From assembly GCA_900078405.1 (NCBI GenBank), contig FLTS01000001.1:1884626-1948625 (forward strand): a stretch of 64,000 nt of DNA. The letters are read 5' to 3'. Under the pieces are notes generated by a model that was given only the letters and a program-made list of their open reading frames with translations, was not told where the DNA came from and made no database searches. This document shows positions 49,637 through 58,889 of this stretch, one piece after another; position 1 is the first letter of the stretch; the number at the start of each line of letters is the position of its first letter. Source of the stretch: an uncultured Stenotrophomonas sp. (GTDB lineage: Bacteria; Pseudomonadota; Gammaproteobacteria; Xanthomonadales; Xanthomonadaceae). A program made the position numbers and the translations under genes.

Positions 49637-49951
49637 CTACGATGCCAGCTTCAACCCGATCACGCCGGCCACGATCAGCGCCACGCAGGCCAGCCGTGCC
49701 GGCGAAGCGCTGTCGTTGAACAGGATGATGCCCAGCACCGCCACGCCCATCGCACCGATGCCGGTCCAGACGGCATAGGCGGTACCGATCGGGATCTGCT
49801 TCATCGCCTGCGTCAGCAGCCACAGGCTGATGCCCGCGGCCACCACGGTACCGACGCTCGGCCACAGGCGGGTGAAGCCTTCGCTGTATTTCAGGCCCAG
49901 CGCGAAGCCGATTTCGAACAGGCCGGCCAGCAACAGGTAGATCCAGGGCAT
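49637..49951 (-). CDS. gdx: guanidinium exporter, SMR family (Gdx/SugE)
   Basis: A 104-residue four-helix small multidrug resistance protein with the essential E13 ([19 protein letters not shown]). The [13 protein letters not shown] stretch is the mark of the Gdx (formerly SugE) subgroup, which exports guanidinium, rather than of EmrE-type drug pumps. The ATG at 49951 has AGGAG just upstream. A guanidine-II riboswitch in its leader supports this substrate. Confidence 0.92.
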   Translation of the reverse strand: MPWIYLLLAGLFEIGFALGLKYSEGFTRLWPSVGTVVAAGISLWLLTQAMKQIPIGTAYAVWTGIGAMGVAVLGIILFNDSASPARLACVALIVAGVIGLKLAS

Positions 49952-49995
49952 CTCGCTCCTCCATACCACTTCCGCGCAATGACGCGGGTTGATCG

Positions 49996-50080
49996 CAAAA
50001 AAGAAACGGCCCGATGCTTTCGCACCGGGCCGCCGTCGGCTGTGGTCCATGCCTTGCGACATGGGGCGGGCCGTCCCGCC
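49996..50080 (-). promoter_or_regulatory. guanidine-II (mini-ykkC) riboswitch with terminator, upstream of gdx
   Basis: On the minus strand two hairpins each carry an ACGG tetraloop: P1 GGCGGG-ACGG-CCCGCC (50080-50065) and P2 GCCG-ACGG-CGGC (50040-50029), 24 nt apart. This is the guanidine-II layout (two ACGR loops). The 3' arm of P2 is also the start of a terminator stem CGGCCCGGTGC-GAAA-GCATCGGGCCG (50032-50007) followed by TTTCTTTTTT. Guanidine binding should hold P2, prevent the terminator, and allow gdx expression. Confidence 0.88.
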
Positions 50081-50131
50081 GTGTTTCAGTGGTGCAAGCC
50101 TAAGCGCCCGCACCCGAACCGCATGTAACCC

Positions 50132-50926
50132 TCACTCGGCCAGGTTGCGGCCGTGGAACAGCTCCTCGATCTCGCGGCGCAGCAGCGCCTCGATCTTCAT
50201 GCGCTCCTTGAACGAAAGGTTCTTGGCCTTCTCTTCGAACAGGTACTGGTCCAGGTCGAAATCCTTCAGGTGCATCTTGGTGTGGAAGATGTTTTCCTGA
50301 TAGACGTTGACGTCGAACATCTCGTAACGCGACTTGATGTTCTTGGCGAGGAAGTTCTGGATCGAGTTGATCTTGTGGTCGATGAAGTGCTTCTTGCCCT
50401 TCACGTCACGGGTGAAGCCGCGCACGCGGTAGTCCATGACCACGATGTCCGATTCCAGGCTCTCGATCAGGTAGTTCAGCGCCTTCAGCGGCGAAATGAC
50501 GCCACAGGTGGCCACGTCGATGTCGGCGCGGAACGTGGCGATGCCTTCCTGCGGGTGCGTCTCCGGGTAGGTATGGACGGTGATGTGGCTCTTGTCCATG
50601 TGCGCGACCACCGCGTCGGAGATCAGCTCCTTGCCGGCGGCCTTCTTGTCGATCACCGGTTCCTCGGAGATCAGGATGGTCACCGACGCCCCCTGCGGGT
50701 CGTAGTCCTGGCGGGCGACGTTGAGGATGTTGGCGCCGATGATCTCGGCCACATCGGTGAGGATCTGCGTGAGACGATCGGCGTTGTATTCCTCGTCGAT
50801 GTACTCGATGTAACGCTGGCGCTCCTCTTCGGTACGCGCATAGCAGACGTCATAGATGTTGAAGCTCAGCGCCTTGGTGAGGTTGTTGAAACCCTGCAAC
50901 CTCAGGCGAGGCAACGGCTTGACCAC
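50132..50926 (-). CDS. speD: S-adenosylmethionine decarboxylase proenzyme
   Basis: A 264-residue enzyme of the E. coli-type SpeD class that supplies decarboxylated SAM for spermidine. Self-cleavage before S113 in [13 protein letters not shown] makes the pyruvoyl cofactor; [20 protein letters not shown] is also conserved. Start is GTG at 50926 ([15 protein letters not shown]) with AGGA upstream. Divergent from clp. Confidence 0.96.
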   Translation of the reverse strand: MVKPLPRLRLQGFNNLTKALSFNIYDVCYARTEEERQRYIEYIDEEYNADRLTQILTDVAEIIGANILNVARQDYDPQGASVTILISEEPVIDKKAAGKELISDAVVAHMDKSHITVHTYPETHPQEGIATFRADIDVATCGVISPLKALNYLIESLESDIVVMDYRVRGFTRDVKGKKHFIDHKINSIQNFLAKNIKSRYEMFDVNVYQENIFHTKMHLKDFDLDQYLFEEKAKNLSFKERMKIEALLRREIEELFHGRNLAE

Positions 50927-51067
50927 GGCGGTCGATCCTGTGAATGGCGGGAAAGGGTCAATTATGGGGCAAACCGCCCCCCGGTGAAACGGCGCCCCCG
51001 CCCGGCCGGATTGCCCGGTGCAGACTGCCCCGTTAAGCTTGCCCGTTCGAGCTGAGTTCAGCCTTTT

Positions 51068-51769
51068 GTGAACAACTCCATGAATCCGGGAATCGCCAAC
51101 ACCGTTTCAGGCATGCGCCTTGCCTCCAGCCCGCTGACGCTGGACATTGCCACCATCGACCGGTTTCTTGCTCACAGCCACCGCCGCCGTTATCCGACGC
51201 GGACCGACGTGTTCCGCCCCGGCGACGCGGCAGGCACCATGTATTACGTGATCAGCGGCTCGGTAAGCATCATCGCCGAGGAAGAAGAGGACCGCGAGCT
51301 GGTGCTGGGCTATTTCGGCACCGGCGAGTTCGTCGGCGAGATGGGCCTGTTCATCGAGTCGGACAAGCGCGAGGTCATCCTGCGCACCCGCACCCCGTGC
51401 GAACTGGCCGAGATCAGCTATGAACGCCTGCACCAGCTGTTCCTCGGGCCACTGTCCGGCGATGCGCCACGGCTGCTGTACGCGATCGGCTCGCAGATTT
51501 CCCGGCGCCTGCTGCACACCAGCCGCAAGGCCAGCCGGCTGGCGTTCCTGGACGTGACCGACCGCATCGTGCGCACCCTGCACGATCTGGCCAGGGAGCC
51601 GGAATCGATGAGCCATCCGCAGGGCACCCAGTTGCGCGTATCGCGGCAGGAAATCGCCCGTCTGGTTGGCTGTTCGCGCGAAATGGCCGGGCGCGTGCTC
51701 AAGAAGCTGCAGGCCGACGGCCTGCTGCACGCGCGCGGCAAGACCATCGTCCTGTACGGGACGCGCTGA
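51068..51769 (+). CDS. clp: CRP-like global regulator Clp
   Basis: A 233-residue CRP/FNR family protein nearly identical in its core to Xanthomonas Clp: [22 protein letters not shown], the [13 protein letters not shown] pocket, and the helix-turn-helix [24 protein letters not shown]. Xanthomonas Clp is released from DNA by c-di-GMP and controls virulence, pili and enzymes. I give the GTG at 51068; an ATG at 51080 is equally plausible, and this N-terminus is variable. A hairpin lies right after the stop. Confidence 0.95.
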   Translation: MNNSMNPGIANTVSGMRLASSPLTLDIATIDRFLAHSHRRRYPTRTDVFRPGDAAGTMYYVISGSVSIIAEEEEDRELVLGYFGTGEFVGEMGLFIESDKREVILRTRTPCELAEISYERLHQLFLGPLSGDAPRLLYAIGSQISRRLLHTSRKASRLAFLDVTDRIVRTLHDLAREPESMSHPQGTQLRVSRQEIARLVGCSREMAGRVLKKLQADGLLHARGKTIVLYGTR

Positions 51770-51791
51770 AAGCGCGCATACGCGCTTTCAG
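51766..51791 (+). terminator. hairpin at the end of clp
   Basis: An 11-bp perfect stem CTGAAAGCGCG/CGCGCTTTCAG with a CATA loop that includes the clp stop codon. A second small stem AAGTTTGC/GCAAACTT follows. No U tract. Confidence 0.5.
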
Positions 51792-52055
51792 CCCCAAAGT
51801 TTGCACAGCAAACTTCGGGCCCCGGCTCCGGCTTTGTTCTTCACCGGCCCGGCGTAGCACGCCGGGCGTTCGGACGGCCTGCGCGGCAGTGCCGCGCAAG
51901 CAGGCCATCCTCACCCCCTGCGCCTGTCGGCGCGCCCCCTTTACCAAAGGGGGCTACCCCGACGGGAACATGGCTGCGCAAGCCTCCCGGCAACGCCACC
52001 GCCTCTCCCGGCCAGCCTCCTTGACGCACCCGCCCCCACCCAGCAGGCTCCGTGA
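51792..52055. other. intergenic region between clp and the TauE-like gene
   Basis: About 260 bp with several short palindromes (AAGTTTGCACAGCAAACTT, CCCGGCGTAGCACGCCGGG, and CCCCCTTTACCAAAGGGGG at about 51930-51948). No convincing ORF or promoter seen. Confidence 0.5.
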
Positions 52056-52820
52056 ATGGAATTTGGAAGCGAGTTCTACTGGTTCATCCTGATCGGCATC
52101 GGCGCGCAACTGGTCGATGGCGCGCTGGGCATGGCGTTCGGGCTGGTGTCGTCCTCGGTGCTGCTCAGCATGGGCCTGCCACCGGCGGCGGTGAGCGCCA
52201 GCATCCATACCGCCGAGGTGTTCACCACCGGGGCTTCCGGGGTATCGCATCTGGTGGCCGGCAACGTCGACAAGCGCCTGTTCCTGCGGCTGGCCCTGCC
52301 CGGCGCGGCTGGTGGTGCACTCGGCGCCTACGTGCTGACGCAGTTGCCCGGCGACGTCATCCGCCCCTTCATCTATCTCTACCTGCTGGCGCTGGCGGTC
52401 TTCATCCTGGCCCGCGCGGCTGGGCGCTTCACGCCGAAGCGCGAGGTGCGGCGGGTACCGGTGCTGGGTTTCTTCGCCGGGCTGCTCGATGCCAGCGGCG
52501 GCGGCGGCTGGGGGCCGGTGGCCACTTCAACGTTGCTGGCGCGCGGCGGGCAGGCGCGCACCACCATCGGCACCGTGAACGCGGCCGAGTTCATCGTCAC
52601 CATCGCCATCTCCACCACCTTCCTGCTGTCGATGGGTATCCGCCATGCCAGTATCGTCGCCGGCCTGCTGGTCGGCGGCATGATGGCCGCGCCGGTCGCG
52701 GCCTTGCTGGTCAAGCGCCTGAAGGAGCGCTGGGTGCTGATCGGCGTGGGCGTGATGGTGCTGTCGATCAGCCTGTTCCAGATCGGGCTCGCGGTCAGCG
52801 GCTGGCTGGGCCGCGGCTGA
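52056..52820 (+). CDS. TauE/SafE family transporter
   Basis: A 254-residue protein with about eight membrane helices of the TauE/SafE (DUF81) family, which exports or imports small sulphur- or carbon-containing anions. The family hallmarks are IGIGAQLVDGALGMAFGL in helix 1 and its internal repeat GFFAGLLDASGGGGWGPVATSTLL in the second half. Substrate unknown. Monocistronic. Confidence 0.9.
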   Translation: MEFGSEFYWFILIGIGAQLVDGALGMAFGLVSSSVLLSMGLPPAAVSASIHTAEVFTTGASGVSHLVAGNVDKRLFLRLALPGAAGGALGAYVLTQLPGDVIRPFIYLYLLALAVFILARAAGRFTPKREVRRVPVLGFFAGLLDASGGGGWGPVATSTLLARGGQARTTIGTVNAAEFIVTIAISTTFLLSMGIRHASIVAGLLVGGMMAAPVAALLVKRLKERWVLIGVGVMVLSISLFQIGLAVSGWLGRG

Positions 52821-52833
52821 TTGCCGACCACCG

Positions 52834-52909
52834 GTAGTGCCGGCCACTGGCCGGCAACCTCGGCGGGCCAGGAAAAATCCCGCGGCTGCCGGCCGGCGGC
52901 CGGCACTAC
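52834..52909. repeat. SMAG repeat, classical GTAGTGCCGGCC type
   Basis: GTAGTGCCGGCCACTGGCCGGCA, a 32-nt middle, then CTGCCGGCCGGCGGCCGGCACTAC. Two stem-loops arranged head to head, matching the classical SMAG sequence of Stenotrophomonas maltophilia. Its CTAC end holds the TAG stop of the HAD gene on the minus strand. Confidence 0.9.
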
Positions 52910-53622
52910 AGGGTTTCGCCACCGCGGTCCGCGCAACCCCAGTTGAGGATGGGCGTGCCGGCCGGCAATACCTTGCGGAAGAACGCCACGCGCGCATGCT
53001 TGGGATTGACCACTACCGGCGCCTTCGCAGCCTTGAGCAGCGGCAGGTCGGCGGTGCTGTCCGAGTAGGCGATGGCGATGTCACCGTAGCCGCGCTCGCG
53101 CAGCATGCGCATCTTCTCTTCGTTGTGGCAGTGGCGGGTGGCGCCCATCGCGCCGAAACGCGGACCCACCGCGCTGCCAATCACGGTCACGTCCTGGTGC
53201 GCGACGAAAGCAAGGATCGCGCGCGCCAGTTCCGGTGGGGCGCCGGTGGCCACCACCACCTTGTCGCCGGCGCGGCGGTGCGCGGCGAAGACGTCCAGCG
53301 CCAGCGGCAGCAGACGGGTGCGGATTTCCGCCTCGTGGGTGCGCACGTAGCGGTCGATGACGGTGTTGAACTGGCGCGCGCCGTGCAGGCCGAAGGTGGC
53401 GATCCAGACATAGCCGGAAATGCCGTGGCGGCGGGTCGGCAACATCGCCACCAGCGGCCCCAGCAGCGGCGTGGCCAGCAGCGCGACCAGCAACCGCAGA
53501 GGGTTGCGCTTGATCAGCCAGGCGAACAGGTGGCTGCCGGAGTCGCCGTCGTAGAGGGTGTGGTCGAAATCGAAGACGACCAGTTGCGCGTCGTCGCCGG
53601 GAACGGGGTAAGGATCGATCAT
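52906..53622 (-). CDS. HAD-IB family phosphatase
   Basis: A 238-residue HAD hydrolase of the SerB/PSPase-like IB subfamily. Motif I is [13 protein letters not shown] (nucleophile and acid Asp), motif [11 protein letters not shown], motif III K with [12 protein letters not shown]. Its ATG overlaps the trpC stop (ATGA), so it is coupled to the trp operon. The substrate is not evident; a link to Trp metabolism is not established. Confidence 0.88.
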   Translation of the reverse strand: MIDPYPVPGDDAQLVVFDFDHTLYDGDSGSHLFAWLIKRNPLRLLVALLATPLLGPLVAMLPTRRHGISGYVWIATFGLHGARQFNTVIDRYVRTHEAEIRTRLLPLALDVFAAHRRAGDKVVVATGAPPELARAILAFVAHQDVTVIGSAVGPRFGAMGATRHCHNEEKMRMLRERGYGDIAIAYSDSTADLPLLKAAKAPVVVNPKHARVAFFRKVLPAGTPILNWGCADRGGETL

Positions 53623-54413
53623 GCACCGAAGAATAGCTGACGCAGGCCCTCGCCCGGCTCTTCCGCGCGCATGAAGGCTTCGCCCACCAGGAAGGCGTGA
53701 ACCTGGTGGCTGCGCATGAGCTTGACGTCGTCGGGCGACAGAATGCCGCTTTCGGTAATGACCCGCTTGCCGGCGGGAATCTGCGGCAGCAGGTCCAGCG
53801 TGTTCTGCAGGCTGGTCTCGAAGGTGCGCAGGTTGCGGTTGTTGATGCCCACCAGCGGCACCGGCACCTGGATCGCGCGCTCCAGTTCGTCGATGTCGTG
53901 CACTTCCACCAGCACGTCCATCTTCAGGCGCATCGCCAGGTCGGACAGCTCGGCCAGCTGGCGGTCGTCCAACGCCGAGACGATCAGCAGGATGCAGTCC
54001 GCGCCCAGCACGCGCGCCTCGTACACCTGGTACGGGTCGATCACGAAATCCTTGCGCAGCACCGGCAGCGTGCAGGCCTCGCGCGCCTGCTGCAGGTAGA
54101 CATCGGCACCCTGGAAAAAATCCACGTCGGTCAGCACCGACAGGCAGCTGGCGCCGCCGAACTCGTAGCTCACCGCGATCTCGGCCGGGCGGAAATCCGG
54201 GCGGATCACGCCCTTGGACGGGCTGGCCTTCTTCACTTCGGCAATCACCGCCGGGTCGCCATTGGCGATGGCCGCCTGCAAGGCATTGGCGAAGCCGCGC
54301 ACCGGCGAGGCATCGGCCACGCGCGCCTTCAGCTCGGCCAGCGGCATGCGGGCGCTGCGCTCGGCCACCTCCTGCGTCTTGCGGGCGAGGATGGTGTTGA
54401 GGATGTCGCTCAT
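53619..54413 (-). CDS. trpC: indole-3-glycerol phosphate synthase
   Basis: A 264-residue TIM-barrel enzyme of tryptophan synthesis. [19 protein letters not shown] (catalytic Lys), [40 protein letters not shown] and ITESGI are canonical. Not fused to TrpF. The ATG at 54413 opens [17 protein letters not shown]. Confidence 0.97.
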   Translation of the reverse strand: MSDILNTILARKTQEVAERSARMPLAELKARVADASPVRGFANALQAAIANGDPAVIAEVKKASPSKGVIRPDFRPAEIAVSYEFGGASCLSVLTDVDFFQGADVYLQQAREACTLPVLRKDFVIDPYQVYEARVLGADCILLIVSALDDRQLAELSDLAMRLKMDVLVEVHDIDELERAIQVPVPLVGINNRNLRTFETSLQNTLDLLPQIPAGKRVITESGILSPDDVKLMRSHQVHAFLVGEAFMRAEEPGEGLRQLFFGA

Positions 54414-54450
54414 CGAATCTGCTTCCTGGGGTTCCGGTGCTGCGAAGGGC

Positions 54451-55476
54451 TCAGAGTGTATGGGTGGCGGCCACGTACTGCTGCATGCGCGCGCGCGCAC
54501 TGCCGTCGGCCAGCGCCGCGCGCGCGCGCGCCAGGCCATCGGCGATACTGTCGGCCACGCCGGCCACGTACAGCGCGGCGCCGGCATTGAGCGCGACGAT
54601 GTCGTGGGCCGGGCCGGGCTGGTCATCGAGCACGCCGCGCAGCATGGCGATGGACTCGGCCGGGTCGGCGACCTTGAGGTTGCGGCTGGCGGACATGGCG
54701 ATGCCGAAGTCCTCCGGGTGGATCTCGTACTCGCGCACCTTGCCGTCACGCAGCTCGCCGACCAGGGTGCCGGCACCCAGCGAGATCTCGTCCATGTTGT
54801 CGCGGCCCCACACCACCAGCGCGCGCGCGGCGCCCAGTTCGCGCAGCACGCGCGCCTGGATGCCGACCAGGTCCGGGTGGAACACGCCCATCAGGATGTT
54901 GGTGGCGCCGACCGGATTGGTCAGCGGGCCGAGGATGTTGAAGATGGTGCGCACGCCCATCTCACGGCGCACCGGTGCCACCACCTTCATCGCCGGGTGG
55001 TGCATCGGCGCGAACATGAAGCCGATGCCGGTCCGTTCGATGGCGCGCGCCACCTGCTCGGGGCGCAGCTCGATCACCGCGCCCAGCGCTTCCACCGCGT
55101 CGGCGCTGCCGGACTTGGACGACACGCTGCGGTTGCCGTGCTTGGCCACCTTGGCCCCGGCCGCGGCGACCACGAACATCGCGCAGGTGGAGATGTTGAA
55201 GGTGTGCGAGCCGTCGCCGCCGGTGCCGACGATATCGACCAGGTTCGTCTTGTCGTCCACCTGCACCGGCAGCGCGAATTCGCGCATCACCGTGGCCGCG
55301 CCGGCGATCTCGCCGACGGTTTCCTTCTTCACCCGCAGGCCGGTGAGGATGGCCGCGGTCATGGTCGGCGAGACTTCACCGCGCATGATCTGACGCATCA
55401 GGTCGACCATCTCGTCGAAGAAGATCTCGCGGTGCTCGATGGTGCGTTGCAGGGCTTCCTGCGCGGTGAAGGTCAT
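54451..55476 (-). CDS. trpD: anthranilate phosphoribosyltransferase
   Basis: A 341-residue enzyme that joins anthranilate to [22 protein letters not shown] (PRPP loop), [21 protein letters not shown] and [10 protein letters not shown] are diagnostic. It lies 37 bp ahead of trpC and 12 bp behind the DUF1543 gene. Confidence 0.97.
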   Translation of the reverse strand: MTFTAQEALQRTIEHREIFFDEMVDLMRQIMRGEVSPTMTAAILTGLRVKKETVGEIAGAATVMREFALPVQVDDKTNLVDIVGTGGDGSHTFNISTCAMFVVAAAGAKVAKHGNRSVSSKSGSADAVEALGAVIELRPEQVARAIERTGIGFMFAPMHHPAMKVVAPVRREMGVRTIFNILGPLTNPVGATNILMGVFHPDLVGIQARVLRELGAARALVVWGRDNMDEISLGAGTLVGELRDGKVREYEIHPEDFGIAMSASRNLKVADPAESIAMLRGVLDDQPGPAHDIVALNAGAALYVAGVADSIADGLARARAALADGSARARMQQYVAATHTL

Positions 55477-55488
55477 TGGTGGCTCCTG

Positions 55489-55995
55489 TCAAATGACGAT
55501 GTAGTCGCTGGCGCAGGCGATGCCGTCGTGCGCGCCCTCGCGCAGATGCACATGCAGGCCGCCGATGGGGCCAAGCGGAAGGCAGGCATCCACGTCCAGC
55601 AAGGCGTCACGATGCGGCTTGAACCAATGCGCCCCGGCCTGCGCCAGCGCCTTGCGCTTGGCCTCGGCGGCATCGTCGGCAACGACCAGCAGGTTGTGGT
55701 GCGCCTCGCCGAACTCGCCTTTGATGTAGCCGCCGAGATTGACGAAGTAGAGCTTCGGGGAGCTTTCCGCCTGCGGCTCGGCGGAAAAGCGCACCTGCCA
55801 TTGCGCGACGCCATCGACCGTCATCCACGAATCGATGTGCAGCCCCGCCGGTTCACCGAACCACTGCCGGCGCAGTTGTTCGTGGATCTGTCCGATGTCC
55901 TGCCCGACTGCGAACACCACGTCGTGCACCTCGGTATTGGCGCGCGCATGGCGGCCGCCGAGCATCACCACGAACAGGCGAAGCTCCTGCATCAT
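55489..55995 (-). CDS. DUF1543 protein inside the trp operon
   Basis: A 168-residue protein of the DUF1543 family: [21 protein letters not shown] near the N-terminus, a [19 protein letters not shown] middle and [26 protein letters not shown]. Its start overlaps the trpG stop by 4 bp, and trpD follows 12 bp later, so it is transcribed and translated with the trp genes. Function unknown; no known step of tryptophan synthesis needs it. Confidence 0.85.
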   Translation of the reverse strand: MMQELRLFVVMLGGRHARANTEVHDVVFAVGQDIGQIHEQLRRQWFGEPAGLHIDSWMTVDGVAQWQVRFSAEPQAESSPKLYFVNLGGYIKGEFGEAHHNLLVVADDAAEAKRKALAQAGAHWFKPHRDALLDVDACLPLGPIGGLHVHLREGAHDGIACASDYIVI

Positions 55996-56576
55996 TGCGC
56001 ACGTTCCAGGAAATTCTTCAGCAGCGCATGGCCGTGCTGGGTGAGGATGGATTCGGGGTGGAACTGCACGCCTTCCACCGGATGCTCGCGGTGGCGCAGG
56101 CCCATGATCTCCTCCATCGAACCGTCGGCGTTCTCGGTCCAGGCAGTGACTTCCAGTTCCGCCGGCAGCGTGGCCTTGTCCACCACCAGCGAGTGATAGC
56201 GGGTGGCCTCGTAGCGGTCCGGAAGGCCGGCGAAAACGCCCTTGCCCTCGTGGCGGATCGGCGAGGTCTTGCCGTGCATGATGTTGCCGGCGCGGATCAC
56301 CTTGCCGCCATAGACCTGGCCGATGCTCTGGTGGCCCAGGCATACGCCGAGGATCGGCGTGCTCGCGCCAAGCCGGCGGATCACCTCCAGCGACACGCCA
56401 GCCTCGTTCGGCGTGCACGGCCCCGGTGAAACCACGATGTGCGAAGGATTGAGCGCGGCGATCTCATCGACGCTCAGCGTATCGTTGCGCACCACCTTGA
56501 CCTCGGCACCCAGCGTCTGCAGGTACTGCACGAGGTTGAAGGTGAAGCTGTCGTAGTTGTCGATCATCAACAGCAT
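55992..56576 (-). CDS. trpG: anthranilate synthase component II (glutamine amidotransferase)
   Basis: A 194-residue class I amidotransferase that feeds ammonia to Trp[30 protein letters not shown], the nucleophile Cys in [16 protein letters not shown], and [11 protein letters not shown] with the catalytic His-Glu. AGGAA precedes the ATG at 56576. Confidence 0.96.
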   Translation of the reverse strand: MLLMIDNYDSFTFNLVQYLQTLGAEVKVVRNDTLSVDEIAALNPSHIVVSPGPCTPNEAGVSLEVIRRLGASTPILGVCLGHQSIGQVYGGKVIRAGNIMHGKTSPIRHEGKGVFAGLPDRYEATRYHSLVVDKATLPAELEVTAWTENADGSMEEIMGLRHREHPVEGVQFHPESILTQHGHALLKNFLERAQ

Positions 56577-56610
56577 GGGGATTCCTGCCTGTATTCGGTG
56601 ACGGCGGGGC

Positions 56611-58086
56611 TTACAGCCCCCGGGCGGCCTGGGCGACGGCACGGAACAGCGCGCGACCCTTGTTCATGGTTTCGTCCCATTCCTTCCCCGGGTCGGAATC
56701 GAACACGATGCCGGCGCCGGCCTGCACGTGCAGGCGGCCGTCCTGGATGACCGCAGTGCGGATGGCGATGGCGGTGTCGGCGTCGCCGTGCCAACCGAGG
56801 TAGCCGATGGCGCCGGCGTAGACGTTGCGCTTGACCGGCTCCAGCTCGCGGATGATCTCCAGCGCGCGGATCTTCGGCGCACCGCTGACGGTGCCGGCCG
56901 GGAAGGTGGCGCGCAGCACGTCGGCGTAGCTGAGATCGTCGTGCAGGCGGCCGGTCACTTCGCTGACGATGTGCATGACGTGGCTGTAGCGCTCGATCAC
57001 GAAGCGCTCGCCGACCTCGACGCTGCCCACCTGCGAGACGTGGCCGACGTCGTTGCGGCCGAGGTCGATCAGCATCAGGTGTTCGGCACGTTCCTTCGGG
57101 TCGGCCAGCAACTCGGCTTCCAGCGTCTGGTCCTCGGCCTGCGTCCTGCCGCGCGGGCGGGTACCGGCAATGGGCCGCACGGTCACCTTGCCGTCCTGCA
57201 AACGCACGAGGATTTCCGGCGAGGAACCCACCACCTGGGTGCCGCCGACGTCGAGGAAATACATGTACGGCGACGGGTTCAGCGCGCGCAGCGCGCGATA
57301 GACATCGATCGGGCGGGCGTGGAACGGCACGCTCATGCGCTGGCTCAGCACCACCTGGAAGGCGTCGCCGGCACGGACGTAGTCCTGCACCCGCTGCACC
57401 GCGTCGATGAAGCCCTCGCGGGTGAAGCCGCTGACGAAGTCTGCCTCGTCCAGCGCCGCCGGCTGCAGGGTTTCCGGATAGCCGGCGCCGCCGTGGCGCA
57501 ACCGGTGCGCCAGCTCGTCGAGGCGGCGGTTGGCCCGCGCCCATGCCTGTGGCTGCGACGGGTCGGCATGCACGATCAGGTACAGCCGGCCCTTGAGGTT
57601 GTCGAATACCGCCAGCTCTTCGGAGAGCATCAGGTAGATGTCCGGGGTGCCGAGTTCGTCGGGCTTGCCGCCGGCGGCCAGGCGCGGCTCGATGTACTGG
57701 ATGCACTCGAAGCCGAACCAGCCGACCAGCCCGCCGGTGAAACCGGGCAGGCCCTCGAAGCGCGGCACCGAATGCCGGGCGCGCAGGATTTCGACTTCGG
57801 CCAGCGGGTCGGCGACGTCGCGGCGCTCGACCACCTCGCCCAGTTCGCACACTTCCAGCATGTGGCCGCGGAAGCTGTAAGTGCGCCGCGCCGGCAGGCC
57901 GATGATGGAGTAGCGGCCGAAGCGTTCACCGCCTTCGACCGATTCGAACAGGTAGGTATGCGGGCCGTCGGCGAGCTTCAGGTAGACCGAAAGTGGCGTG
58001 TCCAGGTCGGACAGCACTTCGCGGACGACAGGGATGCGGGTGTGGCCTTCAGCGGCCTGCTGCTGGAACTGCGCTTGCGTGATCAA
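56611..58086 (-). CDS. trpE: anthranilate synthase component I
   Basis: A 491-residue chorismate-utilising enzyme that makes anthranilate. The N-terminal feedback region has LLES-like [15 protein letters not shown]; the core has [29 protein letters not shown] and [18 protein letters not shown] chose the TTG at 58086, which has AAGGAAG just before it and gives the usual N-terminus ([24 protein letters not shown]); an ATG at 58134 in frame lies in a proline-rich stretch. A Trp-rich upstream ORF overlaps this start. Confidence 0.93.
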   Translation of the reverse strand: MITQAQFQQQAAEGHTRIPVVREVLSDLDTPLSVYLKLADGPHTYLFESVEGGERFGRYSIIGLPARRTYSFRGHMLEVCELGEVVERRDVADPLAEVEILRARHSVPRFEGLPGFTGGLVGWFGFECIQYIEPRLAAGGKPDELGTPDIYLMLSEELAVFDNLKGRLYLIVHADPSQPQAWARANRRLDELAHRLRHGGAGYPETLQPAALDEADFVSGFTREGFIDAVQRVQDYVRAGDAFQVVLSQRMSVPFHARPIDVYRALRALNPSPYMYFLDVGGTQVVGSSPEILVRLQDGKVTVRPIAGTRPRGRTQAEDQTLEAELLADPKERAEHLMLIDLGRNDVGHVSQVGSVEVGERFVIERYSHVMHIVSEVTGRLHDDLSYADVLRATFPAGTVSGAPKIRALEIIRELEPVKRNVYAGAIGYLGWHGDADTAIAIRTAVIQDGRLHVQAGAGIVFDSDPGKEWDETMNKGRALFRAVAQAARGL

Positions 58087-58198
58087 GACGGTCTTCCTTC
58101 CGGGAATCGGCGGTGGCGGTACGGACGACGGCAACGGGCCACCATCGCCACCAGCGGCGAGCGGAAGAAAGGGAACGCTTGGTCGTCAGAGTGGACAC
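58049..58198 (-). CDS. putative trp leader uORF with Trp-Trp-Arg-Trp-Trp
   Basis: A 49-codon frame from GTG 58198 with codons 16-20 reading WWRWW, 53 nt before the trpE start. TAGAGT at 58205-58210 is placed so that transcription would begin at or next to the GTG, giving a leaderless ORF, as known for rhizobial trpL. The Trp codons (GGTGGCG, 58152-58146) can pair with CGCCACC (58118-58112). The frame runs into trpE and stops there. No terminator is seen, so control may act on trpE translation. Confidence 0.45.
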   Translation of the reverse strand: MSTLTTKRSLSSARRWWRWWPVAVVRTATADSRKEDRLDHASAVPAAGR

Positions 58199-58280
58199 CG
58201 CGCAACTCTACCGCACTTCGGGCGGCCGTTGTGCATCGCCGCAGGGGAGGTGAATCGCTTGCAGTGGCAACGATCCGTTC

Positions 58281-58671
58281 CCCCGCGGCGGCACCCAGAA
58301 CGAACTGGACGACGAGGACGCCCGCACCCTGGTCCACAACGGCGTGCTGTGCGTGGCCGAGGGCCAACATGCCCTCCACGCTGGAAGCGGTGGACGTGTT
58401 CCTGCAGGCCGGCACCCTGTACGCCCCGGGCAAGGCCAGCAACGCCGGCGGCGTGGCCACCTCCGGGCTGGAAATGAGCCAGAACGCACTGAGCCTATCC
58501 TGGCGCCACGCCGACGTCGACGAACGCCTGCACGTGATCATGAAAGAGATCCACGCCAACTGCGTGCAGCACGGCAAGCGCGAGGACGGCAGCATCAACT
58601 ATGTCGATGGCGCGAATATCGCGGGGTTCGTCAAGGTCGCCGACGCGATGCTGGCGCAGGGGTTGTACTGA
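58281..58671 (+). pseudogene. gdhA: remnant of NADP-type glutamate dehydrogenase (C-terminal third)
   Basis: In two frames the stretch reads TQNELDDEDARTLVHNGVLCVAEG (58293-58364) and then MPSTLEAVDVFLQAG...YAPGKASNAGGVATSGLEMSQNAL...NYVDGANIAGFVKVADAMLAQGLY (58369-58671). These are the contiguous C-terminal parts of GdhA, joined by a frameshift equal to a 2-nt loss where GGCGCCAAC became GGCCAAC. Everything before TQNELD (about 320 residues) is gone, so the gene is dead. Confidence 0.88.
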
Positions 58672-58791
58672 GATCTCGCAGGAATGCACTGCGTGTGTGG
58701 GCATCTTTCCCCTGAACATGGGAGACGGCAGGCCACGGGATGCGACTGGGCATTGCCGCGCTCAACTCAGCTTGCGCGCTCACCGCTTTCT

Positions 58792-58862
58792 GCAGGAGCG
58801 ACGTGAGTCGCGACCGAAGGGCTCACAGTGAAAACCCCAGCCGCGACTCGCGTCGCGCCTAC
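58792..58862. repeat. SMAG/REP-type palindrome (family B)
   Basis: GCAGGAGCGACGTGAGTCGCGACC...CCGCGACTCGCGTCGCGCCTAC, between the gdhA remnant and prmC. The rest of the 220-bp gap shows nothing recognisable. Confidence 0.8.
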
Positions 58863-58889
58863 GGCCCTGCAGGCACAGGGCATGCGAGG

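Noticed and set aside
49952..50120. A guanidine-I (ykkC) or guanidine-III riboswitch instead of class II
   Set aside because: The long conserved ykkC core and the pseudoknot layout of class III are not visible, whereas both ACGG-loop hairpins of class II are.
58083..58160. An alternative small ORF (MVARCRRP...) ending in TTGA over the trpE start
   Set aside because: It overlaps neatly, but its sequence is Arg-rich with no Trp and looks like an out-of-frame reading of the leader. The WWRWW frame fits trp control better.
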